From: Bacteroidota bacterium
GTDB taxonomy: Bacteria > Bacteroidota > Bacteroidia > Bacteroidales > JAAUTT01
Assembly (NCBI GenBank): GCA_020048915.1
Contig: JAIFLU010000018.1
Coordinates: 1 to 45,799 of the forward strand
DNA length: 45,799 nt
Direction of reading: 5' to 3'
Part shown: positions 23,533 to 32,023 of the stretch, one piece after another
How the letters are laid out: each line of letters opens with the position of its first letter
Numbering within the stretch: the stretch's first letter is position 1
Position numbers and translations under genes: made by a program
The notes under the pieces: model-generated
Told to the model about the DNA's origin: nothing
The model's input: only the letters and a program-made list of their open reading frames with translations
Database searches by the model: none

Positions 23533-24723
23533 TTAAAAAAACCGTAATCCTATTTTTAGCCCCACCCAGCTTTTTAGGTTAAAATGACTGTAATTCTGGT
23601 TTGTGAGCGAGTAGGGGGCAATATCCGAAAATTGATTGCTGTAATTCGATTGATACGTATCGGTTACCAGGATATTATAGGTTACACCAAATGAAAAGGA
23701 GGTTTTGGCATATAACTTCCTGTCAAAGCCTAAATACGCTTTGTATAAATGGTTATTATAGAAATGATGGCTTTTAACCAAATGCTGAAACGAAAAATCA
23801 AAATCGATAGCGGTGTTTTTCGAAATCATCTGTGAGGTTCCTATCCCACCTCCATACGACCATAAGGGATTTATGAGAGTATTGGGCTTTATGCCGGCGC
23901 TTAAAATTGTGTAAAATGACCGAACTCCGGAACGAAAGGATATGTTTGCAGGTAGCAACTCATCGGCCGATAACTCGAGCTTATGGTAACCGTTTTTAAT
24001 AAAACTGAATACTCCGATAGGAACGCCCTTACACGAATCGGCCAAATTGATGACTCCAATTTGAACCCCTTTAAAATAGGGTGTTCTGTTTATTAAACCC
24101 GATATTTGGCTACCCGAAGGGGTTTCTGACAGATTCACCAATCCGGCTAGTTGTATTCCGGTGTTTTGTTTGGCACGATTTACCAATCCTGCTATCTGAA
24201 TACCTGATTTTTCACCGGAATTATTTACCAAACCTCCTATTTGAGAGCAGTTGCCACCGGGAGCCTGATTTACAAGTCCTGCGATTTGCAAACCCGATGC
24301 ATAACTTGTGAGGTTTACCAGTCCTGCAATTTGAGTCCCGGTAACTTTATTTGCGATGTTATAAATACCGGCGCATTGCATACCCGTTGCAGATCCCATA
24401 ACGGTATTGCCTATTCCTGCAATCTGACAGGCACTTACATCGTACCGGTCGATATTTATCAAACCACCAATTTCACAACCGCTTGTGCCGCCATTATATC
24501 CAGCCAGAATGTTAAGCGAAAAATTATTGATAAACTCTCCCGATTGCGCTCCATTGGTTCCAAAAAAAGGAATAAACGAAACCTGAAAGGGGCGGGGAGA
24601 GATATCAATGGGATGGGTTGTTACCTGTATACTATCGCCTGAAAGGGCGATCACCGGTGATATCCGGAATAAATGGAGGAAAATTATTAAAGCTGCAAAC
24701 AGTGAGAATTCAAACTTTTTCAT
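23533..24723 (-). CDS. Repeat-rich outer-membrane protein (LA_2272-like surface repeats), short paralogue
   Basis: A 396-residue protein with an N-terminal hydrophobic signal segment (about 8-27). Residues about 74-238 are some nine or ten tandem repeats of roughly 19-20 residues with the pattern G.QIAGLVN, for example QIAGLVNLTSYASGL and QLAGLVNLSETPSGS. This pattern resembles the surface repeats named after Leptospira LA_2272. Residues 240-396 look like a small beta-barrel and end in the C-terminal Phe typical of outer-membrane proteins. That region is clearly homologous to the end of the upstream gene's product: shared KSW(V/I)G, GYHKLE(L/F)SADE and a LRFF end. So the two are paralogues, but this one lacks the STN and carboxypeptidase-like domains. 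Function unknown. Confidence 0.8.
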   Translation of the reverse strand: MKKFEFSLFAALIIFLHLFRISPVIALSGDSIQVTTHPIDISPRPFQVSFIPFFGTNGAQSGEFINNFSLNILAGYNGGTSGCEIGGLINIDRYDVSACQIAGIGNTVMGSATGMQCAGIYNIANKVTGTQIAGLVNLTSYASGLQIAGLVNQAPGGNCSQIGGLVNNSGEKSGIQIAGLVNRAKQNTGIQLAGLVNLSETPSGSQISGLINRTPYFKGVQIGVINLADSCKGVPIGVFSFIKNGYHKLELSADELLPANISFRSGVRSFYTILSAGIKPNTLINPLWSYGGGIGTSQMISKNTAIDFDFSFQHLVKSHHFYNNHLYKAYLGFDRKLYAKTSFSFGVTYNILVTDTYQSNYSNQFSDIAPYSLTNQNYSHFNLKSWVGLKIGLRFF

Positions 24724-24809
24724 ACGACTATTTTTAAAATTATAGCCTTATGACAGCTTGATGTTTTTCGACCCCTATTCGGAGAATAAATTTTTTTGAA
24801 CTCTAGTCA

Positions 24810-24840
24810 AACTTTCTAAGTTTTTAAAACTTGGAAAGTT
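24810..24840. terminator. Hairpin between the two paralogous repeat genes
   Basis: Arms aactttctaagtttt (24810-24824) and aaaacttggaaagtt (24826-24840) pair along all 15 positions with one G-T wobble. The loop is effectively the A/T centre. A T run follows on the plus strand (24839-24846) and a weaker one on the minus strand, where the genes are read. It may attenuate transcription between the two minus-strand genes. Similar in sequence to 3355-3385. Confidence 0.45.
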
Positions 24841-24861
24841 TTTTAATACAAAAGGTGATTT

Positions 24862-26760
24862 TTAGAAAAACCTCAAAGCAACCTTTCCCCCTATCCAAGA
24901 TTTTAGGTTATGGCCATTGGGATAGGTTTTCTCCCACAGGGTATAAGCGGGGATATGGGCGTTTATTTCGGGGTAATTTGTATTGTAGGTATCCGATAGC
25001 AATACATTTAACGTAACGCCAAATGCCAGACTAATTTTAGGGGAAATCTTCCGGTCGATACCGCTGTAAAGTCGGTACAAATGGTTTGTGGCGCTAAAGT
25101 TTTGGTTAATAAAAACTTCGTGATTGGTAAAATCGATATCCACCAGTGTTTTGGGCCAATTCCCCAATGATGTTCCCAAGCCATAGCCCAAATTCCAGAC
25201 TTTATCGCCATTTTGTGCAGGTAATGCTCCTGCAGTTAGCATCGTATGAAAACGCGTTACACCTGTCCGAAATGCAATGTTTATCGGAAATGTTTCATCG
25301 GCCGAGAATTCCAGTTTGTGGTAGCCGTATTTAACAAAACTGATTAATCCAAGTGGTATACCGGTGCAGGAATCGGAAAAATTGAACAAGGCAAGTTGCA
25401 TTCCTTTAACCACCCGGGCTTTGTTTAAGAGTCCTGCCACCTGAAAGTTGACACTACCCGAGGTAGTATTTATTCCACCTGCAAGTTGCAATGCTCCAGC
25501 TTCTTTTGCAGTGTTTAAAAATCCGGCTATCTGGAAAAGGTTTTTTTGTTTTGAATGGTTAAGAAATCCAGCGACTTGAGTATTCGATTTTTCAGTAAGA
25601 TTCATGAAACCACTTATTTGTAAGGCCGATTTTTTGCTTCGATTGATTAACCCCGAAATTTGAGCATTGTTTTTGGTGGCGAGATTCATTATCCCGGCGA
25701 ATTGAATAAAGGCGGTATCCGAAGAGTAATTATAAATCCCCGCCATTTGTGCTCCTTTGGCCGAATGCACCTGATTGAATATCCCGGCAGCCTGGGCTCC
25801 TTTTACAGTGTGCGTAATATTAAAAATTCCGGCGGCCTGAAAACCTGTTACATCGCCACCTACATAATTTCCAATTCCCCCAGCTTGCATAAACCGTACG
25901 TCGTTTTGGACCATATTTAAAATTCCTCCAAACTCAGCTATCCGCACTCCTTTTACATAGCCCGCCGTAGCATTGATGGACACCTGATTTACAGCGACCC
26001 CGCCCAGAAAATGATTGGTACTAAGTCGGGGGAAAAGGGAAAACTGAATCAGGCGAAATACCGGCTGGGTGATGTTACGGGAGTTGATTTTAACATTTTT
26101 AGGAACAAGCCATTGCAATCTTTCTTTTTCAAATAAAAAAACAGATTTGGTTTGATGGTTGGCAGAGTCTCTTTGTTGCAACCTGATCTCAAGCGATTTT
26201 ATGCCTTCATTTTGTCCCAAGGAAACCAAAAGCGTGTCGCTGTATCCCACTTTACTTATTTGAAGCGACGAAAGAGGAGTATTCGTCGGGAGTTTCATGG
26301 AGAAATAACCATAATTATCGGTTACGGCCGATGCTAATAACGACTCATTATAAATACTTGCCTCGGTAAGTTTTTTTCCTGTTTTTGAATCGTACACATA
26401 GCCTTCAAATATCCGGCTGGTTTCGTTGGAGTTTGATTTAGCCGGATTCTTTTTAAGGATTACATACTTCCCTTTTACCTTATATTCAACCTTATCCTGG
26501 AAAATTGTTCCTAAAACATAGCGTACCGATTTGTCCCGGGCGTTAATAGAAACCTTGGTATAAGGTTCGATTGCCTCCGGGCTGTAAGAAAAAACAAAAC
26601 CCGCCTGTTTCGAAATACTATTCAAAATGGTTTCGATGGATTGATTTTCGGCCGAAATACTTATTTCACGCTCAAGAATTGGGACAACGATTAATTTTTC
26701 CTGTGCATCCAGAAAAATAAATAAGGAAAGAAAGAGGCAGATGAATATGTATTTTATCAT
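24862..26760 (-). CDS. STN and carboxypeptidase-D-like domains fused to surface repeats and a C-terminal barrel
   Basis: A 632-residue protein with a signal peptide (1-19, ending FLDAQ). Residues about 30-100 form an STN domain (secretin/TonB short N-terminal domain; ISAENQSIETILNSISKQ...GKYVILKK), the part of FecA-type receptors that touches a FecR anti-sigma factor. Residues about 115-190 are a CarboxypepD_reg-like domain. About 265-475 hold some eleven repeats of about 20 residues (QAAGIFN, QFAGIMN, QISGLIN, QVAGFLN), and 480-632 a barrel-like C-terminus ending in Phe. No TonB plug is visible. The gene starts 4 bp after the fecR-like gene, so it is the most likely input protein of that sigma/anti-sigma pair. 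The role is inferred; the combination seems unusual. Confidence 0.82.
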   Translation of the reverse strand: MIKYIFICLFLSLFIFLDAQEKLIVVPILEREISISAENQSIETILNSISKQAGFVFSYSPEAIEPYTKVSINARDKSVRYVLGTIFQDKVEYKVKGKYVILKKNPAKSNSNETSRIFEGYVYDSKTGKKLTEASIYNESLLASAVTDNYGYFSMKLPTNTPLSSLQISKVGYSDTLLVSLGQNEGIKSLEIRLQQRDSANHQTKSVFLFEKERLQWLVPKNVKINSRNITQPVFRLIQFSLFPRLSTNHFLGGVAVNQVSINATAGYVKGVRIAEFGGILNMVQNDVRFMQAGGIGNYVGGDVTGFQAAGIFNITHTVKGAQAAGIFNQVHSAKGAQMAGIYNYSSDTAFIQFAGIMNLATKNNAQISGLINRSKKSALQISGFMNLTEKSNTQVAGFLNHSKQKNLFQIAGFLNTAKEAGALQLAGGINTTSGSVNFQVAGLLNKARVVKGMQLALFNFSDSCTGIPLGLISFVKYGYHKLEFSADETFPINIAFRTGVTRFHTMLTAGALPAQNGDKVWNLGYGLGTSLGNWPKTLVDIDFTNHEVFINQNFSATNHLYRLYSGIDRKISPKISLAFGVTLNVLLSDTYNTNYPEINAHIPAYTLWEKTYPNGHNLKSWIGGKVALRFF

Positions 26761-26764
26761 AGAC

Positions 26765-27790
26765 TTAACGACTAAAACAACGATCGCCTTTTAAAATATA
26801 CCCATTTGCAGATTTAGCCACTTGCAGGCCTAGTGTTTCGGCAATTATTTCAGCAATTGCGGTTGTGTTTTCCTTATCAAAGGTTACGGTAATGGTGCAG
26901 TTGGCCAAAACTGGATTCTCAAGCGTAATAGTTTCCTGATAAACGGCATTAATTTCGCGCAATGCATCTCCCAGTTTCGTGTTTCTGAAAACGAACAATT
27001 TAGTTTTGTAAACAATTACATTGATGTCTTCTTCGGCCTTTTTGCTAAATGTTTTTTCCGCTTTATTGAAAATCCCGGTTTCTCCTTGCTTTATAGATAT
27101 TCCAGGATTACTGGAGGTGTAAAAAATCACTTCGCCGCTTTCCACATACACTTCGACCGTATTGCTTTCGGGATATGCCTTCACATTGAACGATGTGCCA
27201 ATATCGCGGATAAATGTTTCTTCAGCCTTAACAATTAACTGGGTGTCGGGCGAATGCGTTACTTCAATAAATGCTTCCCCGGTGAGGGTGAGTTCTTTTT
27301 TCTTACCGCTTTGTTTTGATGCGTATGAAATCCGACTATTTCGGTTTAGAACTACCTGGGTGTTTGGGTCAATAGTTTGTTCCATCACATCGTCGGTACT
27401 GCTGACGGTAATTTGGTTAAACTTACGAGTTGAATTATTGATATTGTAATATAAGAAGAATGATAAGCCTGCTACCAGGATAAATGATGCTGCAATACGA
27501 AACCAGCCTGTTTTGTATATCGGTAACGAAACGGTTTTGGGTTCCGGAGCAACAGCAGGTTTAGCCTTCATTTGGTCCCTTACTTTCTCCCAGGCTTTAT
27601 TTGAATCGACCTTAATATATGGATGTGAGGCCACCGCTTTGTCGTGTACAAAGGTTATTCCTTCAAAGTATTTTTTGTTTTCGGGAGCGTTTTCCATCCA
27701 GCGCATAAGCTCGTCGTGCTCCTCTTTAGAGACTTCGCCGGCAAGATACTTTGCTATTAAATTGTCAATATGTGTACTTTCAAGTTCCAA
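26765..27790 (-). CDS. FecR family anti-sigma factor
   Basis: A 341-residue inner-membrane protein that would hold the ECF sigma factor inactive and release it upon a periplasmic signal. The cytoplasmic N-terminus (1-95) has the usual LIAKYLAGEVSKEEHDELMRWM. One membrane helix lies at 97-115 (FRIAASFILVAGLSFFLYY). The periplasmic FecR domain (about 140-240; VVLNRNSRI, GEAFIEVTH, FNVKAYPESNTVEVYVESG) is followed by a C-terminal STN-like part (about 265-335, FRNTKLGDALREINAVYQ). The start must be a TTG at 27790: an in-frame TAG lies 9 bp upstream and the next Met is too far inside. It begins 12 bp after the sigma gene and ends 4 bp before the STN/repeat gene. Confidence 0.93.
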   Translation of the reverse strand: MELESTHIDNLIAKYLAGEVSKEEHDELMRWMENAPENKKYFEGITFVHDKAVASHPYIKVDSNKAWEKVRDQMKAKPAVAPEPKTVSLPIYKTGWFRIAASFILVAGLSFFLYYNINNSTRKFNQITVSSTDDVMEQTIDPNTQVVLNRNSRISYASKQSGKKKELTLTGEAFIEVTHSPDTQLIVKAEETFIRDIGTSFNVKAYPESNTVEVYVESGEVIFYTSSNPGISIKQGETGIFNKAEKTFSKKAEEDINVIVYKTKLFVFRNTKLGDALREINAVYQETITLENPVLANCTITVTFDKENTTAIAEIIAETLGLQVAKSANGYILKGDRCFSR

Positions 27791-27802
27791 TAAATACTAG
27801 TA

Positions 27803-28378
27803 TTAATTGTTTCGAAATAAAAACCACATTAAAACAGGGAGATAATCTTTTAACCGCTCGCGCATTATCCGTAATGCTTTACCCATATGGTTTTCGATTG
27901 TTTTAACGGATAAATCCAAATGTTGAGCAATTTCTGCATACGATAATCCTTCGAACCTGCTTAACTTAAAAACTGCCTGGCATTGCGGCGGTAGCGAATT
28001 TATAGCTTCTTCAATCTGCTTTTCCAGTTCATTCGCAATAGTATTTTGTGAACTCGAATCGATTCCCGTTTCGGCATTATGGATATAATAATCGCGGTGA
28101 GTTTTACGCACCTTTAAATGATTGAGATGGTTAAGGCAACTGTTATGCACCGCCTGATAAAGATAGGGCTTCACACCCGTATGAATTTGGATGGTTGAAC
28201 GTTTTTCCCATAACCCTAAAAAGGTACCTTGTACTATTTCTTCTGCCTCATCCATATCGTTCAGTATTGTATTGGCATAATTGCACAGCCGCTCATAGTA
28301 GCCTTTGAACACCTGTTCAAAAACCTCCATGTTCCCATGTTGTAAGGCGTATGCAAAATCTTTTTCCAATAATAACAC
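27803..28378 (-). CDS. ECF (extracytoplasmic function) RNA polymerase sigma factor
   Basis: An ECF sigma factor of the Bacteroidota FecI-like group. Region 2 contains FKGYYERLCNYANTIL and DEAEEIVQGTFLGLWEKR; region 4 has LPPQCQAVFKLSRFEGLSYAEIAQHLDLSVKTIENHM with a clear helix-turn-helix. The start is uncertain. The frame is open to a TTG at 28426, but family proteins begin shortly before the segment ALQHGNMEVFEQ, so I place it at the GTG at 28378 (TTG at 28369 is equally possible, while the ATG at 28330 would remove part of region 2's first helix). The fecR-like gene follows after 12 bp. No promoter matching the housekeeping consensus was found upstream, which may mean that it drives its own expression. 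Confidence 0.92.
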   Translation of the reverse strand: MLLLEKDFAYALQHGNMEVFEQVFKGYYERLCNYANTILNDMDEAEEIVQGTFLGLWEKRSTIQIHTGVKPYLYQAVHNSCLNHLNHLKVRKTHRDYYIHNAETGIDSSSQNTIANELEKQIEEAINSLPPQCQAVFKLSRFEGLSYAEIAQHLDLSVKTIENHMGKALRIMRERLKDYLPVLMWFLFRNN

Positions 28379-28554
28379 TACTTTGAACTTTGATGCTAAA
28401 ATATCCAAAAACCACCACCTATCCAAAAGAGTGTTGTAATTATAACCTAAGACAGGTTGGGGAGGGATTACCCCTATTGCAATTTGAAAATATTTTTTTA
28501 AAAAATTGTTATGGTTTTAGCTCATTCTTCAAATCAACGAATTAACCAGAGCGA

Positions 28555-28914
28555 TCACTCCACCCATTCCTGCCGTTTCACAAGGGCGAAAAAATCGTTT
28601 TCAAGCTCCAGGTAACCATATTCATAGCAAAAGAAATAGAGATTGCCAGTTTTTGTTTGGTATGTGTTGGTAAAGTAATTAAAATTATAGCCTTTGGCTG
28701 TCATTCTATCGCGGTGGATTTTTGTTTTCCCTTCCGGATTTAGTTCCTCGAGGATACGGCGGTTTTTGCGGAGGATGTTATTGATATTCCGCATGTAGTT
28801 ATTATTATCGCTGTTGTTTCGGTTATTATAACTATTACGGCAGAGGTCGGAGCAGAATTTTTTATCGACTCTTCCTTTTATTGATTCACCGCATTCGGGG
28901 CATTTTCGTTCCAT
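28555..28914 (-). CDS. Small zinc-ribbon protein
   Basis: A 119-residue protein whose N-terminus holds a four-cysteine zinc ribbon: C5 and C8 in CPECGE and C21 and C25 in CSDLCR. An asparagine-rich stretch follows (about 28-45), then a basic helix (INNILRKNRRILEEL) and a C-terminal part rich in Tyr and Phe (YNFNYFTNTY...FFCYEYGYLE). Similar small proteins occur in many Bacteroidota. The zinc ribbon suggests nucleic-acid or protein binding, but no function is known. It lies 129 bp upstream of the sigma factor gene start region on the same strand and is probably independently transcribed. Confidence 0.8.
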   Translation of the reverse strand: MERKCPECGESIKGRVDKKFCSDLCRNSYNNRNNSDNNNYMRNINNILRKNRRILEELNPEGKTKIHRDRMTAKGYNFNYFTNTYQTKTGNLYFFCYEYGYLELENDFFALVKRQEWVE

Positions 28915-29110
28915 AATTCATTGGTTAATTGGTGAAAGATAGTAAAAAAACTGGTTGTTATCTATTTGCATGAAATAGTATTCGACAACACGTATTTGAT
29001 TTCGCAATACATTGTGTTATCCATTACAGTTAAAATGATTTCATATTACTATTGATTTTTTGGTTTGGAATCATGAGCTTTGTCAAGAACACTTTTTTAT
29101 TAATTTAACC

Positions 29111-30952
29111 ATGAAGAAAATAGTTATTTTAGCTGCCTTGCTAATTGCGGGCATTTGCTCTTTAAGCGCCCAATCTAAAACTCTGCCCGGCAGTCTTAAT
29201 TTCCTTAAATGGGCTCCAACTCCCCCAATGGGTTGGAATAGCTGGGATTGTTATGGCCCTACCGTAGTCGAAGAAGAAGTGATGGCGAATGCCGATTATA
29301 TGGCCACGCATCTAAAGAAATTTGGGTGGGATTATATCGTAGTGGATATCCGCTGGTATGTGGAGAATGATAAAGCTCACGGCTACAACGAAAAAGACGC
29401 TATTTATGTTATGGATGAATATGGACGCCTTCAGCCCAGTCCATTGAGGTTTCCTTCTGCAACAAATGGCAAAGGCTTTAAAGTGTTGGCAGATTATGTG
29501 CATAGCAAAGGCTTGAAATTTGGTATCCATGTTATGCGTGGAATTCCAATGGAAGCCGTTAAGAAAAATACTCCAATTCTCGGAAGTAAAGCCAGAGCAA
29601 AAGATATTTATAGTACTGAAAAACAATGTCCCTGGTTAAGGGATATGTATACTATTGTTGCCGGAAGAGAAGGGGCACAAGAATATTACAATTCAATTTT
29701 TCAATTGTATACTTCGTGGGGCATCGATTTCATTAAAATTGACGACCTTTCTGTTCCTTACCATCAGGGAGAAATTGAAATGATTCGCAAAGCCATTGAT
29801 AAAGTTGGCCGAAAAATCGTTTTAAGTACTTCTCCCGGTGAAACTCCAATAGAAAATGCTGAACATGTAAAAACACACGCCAATATGTGGCGCATCGTGG
29901 GCGACTTTTGGGATAACTGGACACAGCTTAAAGAGCACTTTGAAGTTTGTAACCGTTGGGCACCGCACATTGGCAATGGTCATTTCCCCGATGCCGATAT
30001 GTTACCATTAGGCAGAATCGGTATCCGTGCCGAGCGGGGAGATAATCGCATGTGTGCCCTTTCGCACGATGAGCAATACACATTAATGTCATTGTTTTCG
30101 ATTTTCAGGTCACCCCTGATGTTTGGTGGCGATTTGCCGAGCAACGATGCATTTACGCTTTCTCTGCTTACCAATAAAGACGTTCTTTATATAAACAAAT
30201 ACAGCCAAAATAACAAACAGCTTTTCAGAAAGGACGACCTTATTGCCTGGGTTGCCGACGATCCCAAAACCGGCGACAAATTTTTAGCCGTTTTTAATGC
30301 CCAAGATCAGTTGAAAATTGACGAAAGCCGTGCCCTTTGGAAAAGCGAAAACATTACCAGCGATTTGCCTTTGCAAAGTGTCGATTTTGATCTGGATATC
30401 ACAGGAGCAAAGAAATTGTATCTCGCAGTATCTAACAATCACGACGAATTTTCCAGGCATCATGCCAATTGGATTGAACCTGTTTTATATAACACCAACG
30501 ATTCCCTAAAACTTACGGATTTTAAATGGACGAATGCTACATCCGGAAGGAATAATCCTCAGCTTAATAAAAGCAGTTCTGGCAAACCATTAACAGTAAA
30601 TAATAAAATTTATGCAGATGGTATTGGTACCTATGCAAACTCCATTATTGAATATACTATTCCCGAAGGATATAGTCGTTTTAAAGCTAAAGCTGGTTTG
30701 GATGTGGACGCTGTAAATCAAGAGCAATTTGGGGGAAATGCAAAATTTCTGGTTTACACACACGATCCATCCGGACCGGTACCTGCCGATGTGGTAAAAA
30801 TTCCGGTAGATCTCGAACAACTTGGAATTACCGGCGAATGTATCGTTAAGGATGTGTGGACGAACCAAATTGTTGGAAGTTTTACCAAAGAGTTTGCTCC
30901 TGGTATTAAGCGCCATGGTGCAGGACTTTACCGAATATCGAAAAAGAAATAA
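29111..30952 (+). CDS. GH27 alpha-galactosidase-like glycoside hydrolase with NPCBM-like C-terminus
   Basis: A 613-residue secreted enzyme. The signal peptide (1-21, ending SLSAQ) sets the start at the ATG at 29111 and not at an upstream TTG. The GH27 barrel (about 35-420) begins with PPMGWNSWDCYG and has the nucleophile D211 in FIKIDDLS and the likely acid/base D265 in RIVGDFWDNW, matching the two catalytic aspartates of alpha-galactosidases. The C-terminal part (about 465-610) looks like an NPCBM-type carbohydrate-binding module (NKIYADGIGTYANSIIEY..P). GH27 also includes beta-L-arabinopyranosidases, so substrate choice is not certain. The signal peptide has no lipobox, so the enzyme is probably periplasmic. 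It opens the polysaccharide locus and is followed after 64 bp by an SGNH hydrolase gene. Confidence 0.92.
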   Translation: MKKIVILAALLIAGICSLSAQSKTLPGSLNFLKWAPTPPMGWNSWDCYGPTVVEEEVMANADYMATHLKKFGWDYIVVDIRWYVENDKAHGYNEKDAIYVMDEYGRLQPSPLRFPSATNGKGFKVLADYVHSKGLKFGIHVMRGIPMEAVKKNTPILGSKARAKDIYSTEKQCPWLRDMYTIVAGREGAQEYYNSIFQLYTSWGIDFIKIDDLSVPYHQGEIEMIRKAIDKVGRKIVLSTSPGETPIENAEHVKTHANMWRIVGDFWDNWTQLKEHFEVCNRWAPHIGNGHFPDADMLPLGRIGIRAERGDNRMCALSHDEQYTLMSLFSIFRSPLMFGGDLPSNDAFTLSLLTNKDVLYINKYSQNNKQLFRKDDLIAWVADDPKTGDKFLAVFNAQDQLKIDESRALWKSENITSDLPLQSVDFDLDITGAKKLYLAVSNNHDEFSRHHANWIEPVLYNTNDSLKLTDFKWTNATSGRNNPQLNKSSSGKPLTVNNKIYADGIGTYANSIIEYTIPEGYSRFKAKAGLDVDAVNQEQFGGNAKFLVYTHDPSGPVPADVVKIPVDLEQLGITGECIVKDVWTNQIVGSFTKEFAPGIKRHGAGLYRISKKK

Positions 30953-31016
30953 ATTGACTGATTGAATCTTATGAAATATCCATGCTGTGAGGTTTAATAT
31001 CCCAAAATTATAATCG

Positions 31017-31808
31017 ATGCCAACTAACAAGAATTCACGCAGGATCTTTTTAAAGACAGTTGCTGCCGGCAGTCTGACAACACTTATTATTCCAAATGCA
31101 TTATCTGTTGCTGGAAGTGATATGTATAGCCCTGTTAGTAAAAAGGAGAAAGACCTTGTATTTTTGTTTCAGGGCGACTCAATTACCGATGGCAACCGGG
31201 GGCGCAACAGCGATCCAAACCATATTATGGGACATGGATATGCATTTTCTATTGCCACCCGGCTTGGTTGCGATTTCCCTGAAAGAAATCTGACGTTTAT
31301 TAATCGCGGAATTAGCGGGAATAAGGTGACCGACCTGGAAAAACGCTGGAAAGAAGATTGCCTTGATTTGAAGCCGGATGTGTTGAGTGTTTTAATTGGT
31401 ATAAACGATTCGAGCTCTGCAATTGCAACTAACCCGATGTTGTTACCGGTGACACCGAAAATTTTTGACGAGGTATACAGGTTGGTTCTTGATCAGGCGG
31501 TAAAGCAAAATCCTGACATTATCCTTGTTTTAAATCAACCCTTTGTTTTCAAAAGTAAGTCAACAGAAAAGAATTGGGAACAACGACTTGCTGATTTAAC
31601 GGAGCGACAAAAGATTGTGGAGAAAATAGCGGAAGATTATAACGCAGTATTTGTTAAACTTCAGGATGCTTTTGATAAAGCCTGTAAAAGAGCCCCAGCC
31701 GAATATTGGATTTGGGATGGCATTCATCCTACTGTGGCAGGTCACGAACTTATAACCCGCGAATGGTTGAGGCAAATAAGGAAAAGGCTGAGATTTATAA
31801 AATATTAA
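31017..31808 (+). CDS. Tat-exported SGNH/GDSL hydrolase, possible carbohydrate esterase
   Basis: A 263-residue enzyme with a twin-arginine signal (SRRIFLKTVAAG, residues 7-18), so it should be exported folded. All SGNH residues are visible: S55 in FQGDSITDG (block I), G98 in NRGISG (block II), N130 in IGIND (block III), and D234 and H237 in WDGIHPT (block V). Such enzymes near glycoside hydrolases often remove acetyl or other acyl groups from polysaccharides, which is the likely role here. The exact ester is not determined; lipase or acyl-CoA activity is less likely. The gene lies between the GH27 and GH95 genes on the same strand. Confidence 0.9.
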   Translation: MPTNKNSRRIFLKTVAAGSLTTLIIPNALSVAGSDMYSPVSKKEKDLVFLFQGDSITDGNRGRNSDPNHIMGHGYAFSIATRLGCDFPERNLTFINRGISGNKVTDLEKRWKEDCLDLKPDVLSVLIGINDSSSAIATNPMLLPVTPKIFDEVYRLVLDQAVKQNPDIILVLNQPFVFKSKSTEKNWEQRLADLTERQKIVEKIAEDYNAVFVKLQDAFDKACKRAPAEYWIWDGIHPTVAGHELITREWLRQIRKRLRFIKY

Positions 31809-31979
31809 ATTTAATGTTCGCAATATAGAGCGGTGCCTTATATGGAATGAAATTGTTATTTACTCGGTATTTTTTTGAACATTATCCCACGAAGGAATTT
31901 CTGGTATTGCGTCTTATCTTCGCTAACCAATGGTTTTATGGGTTAAAATTGAGTGGGTTATTTTTAAAAAAGCAATATA

Positions 31980-31991
31980 TTCGTTAACGAA
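31980..31991. promoter_or_regulatory. Perfect 12-bp palindrome upstream of the GH95 gene
   Basis: ttcgttaacgaa, a perfect palindrome 33 bp before the GH95 start codon. It could be a regulator binding site. One 12-bp palindrome can occur by chance in this much DNA, so the support is positional only. Confidence 0.25.
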
Positions 31992-32023
31992 TTTCAATAG
32001 TATTGACAACTATCTCTTACACC

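Noticed and set aside
29060..29110. TTG-started N-terminal extension of the GH27 enzyme
   Set aside because: The extension would bury the signal peptide that begins at the ATG at 29111. The same reasoning moves starts at 32003, 38840, 43652, 44472 and 1215.
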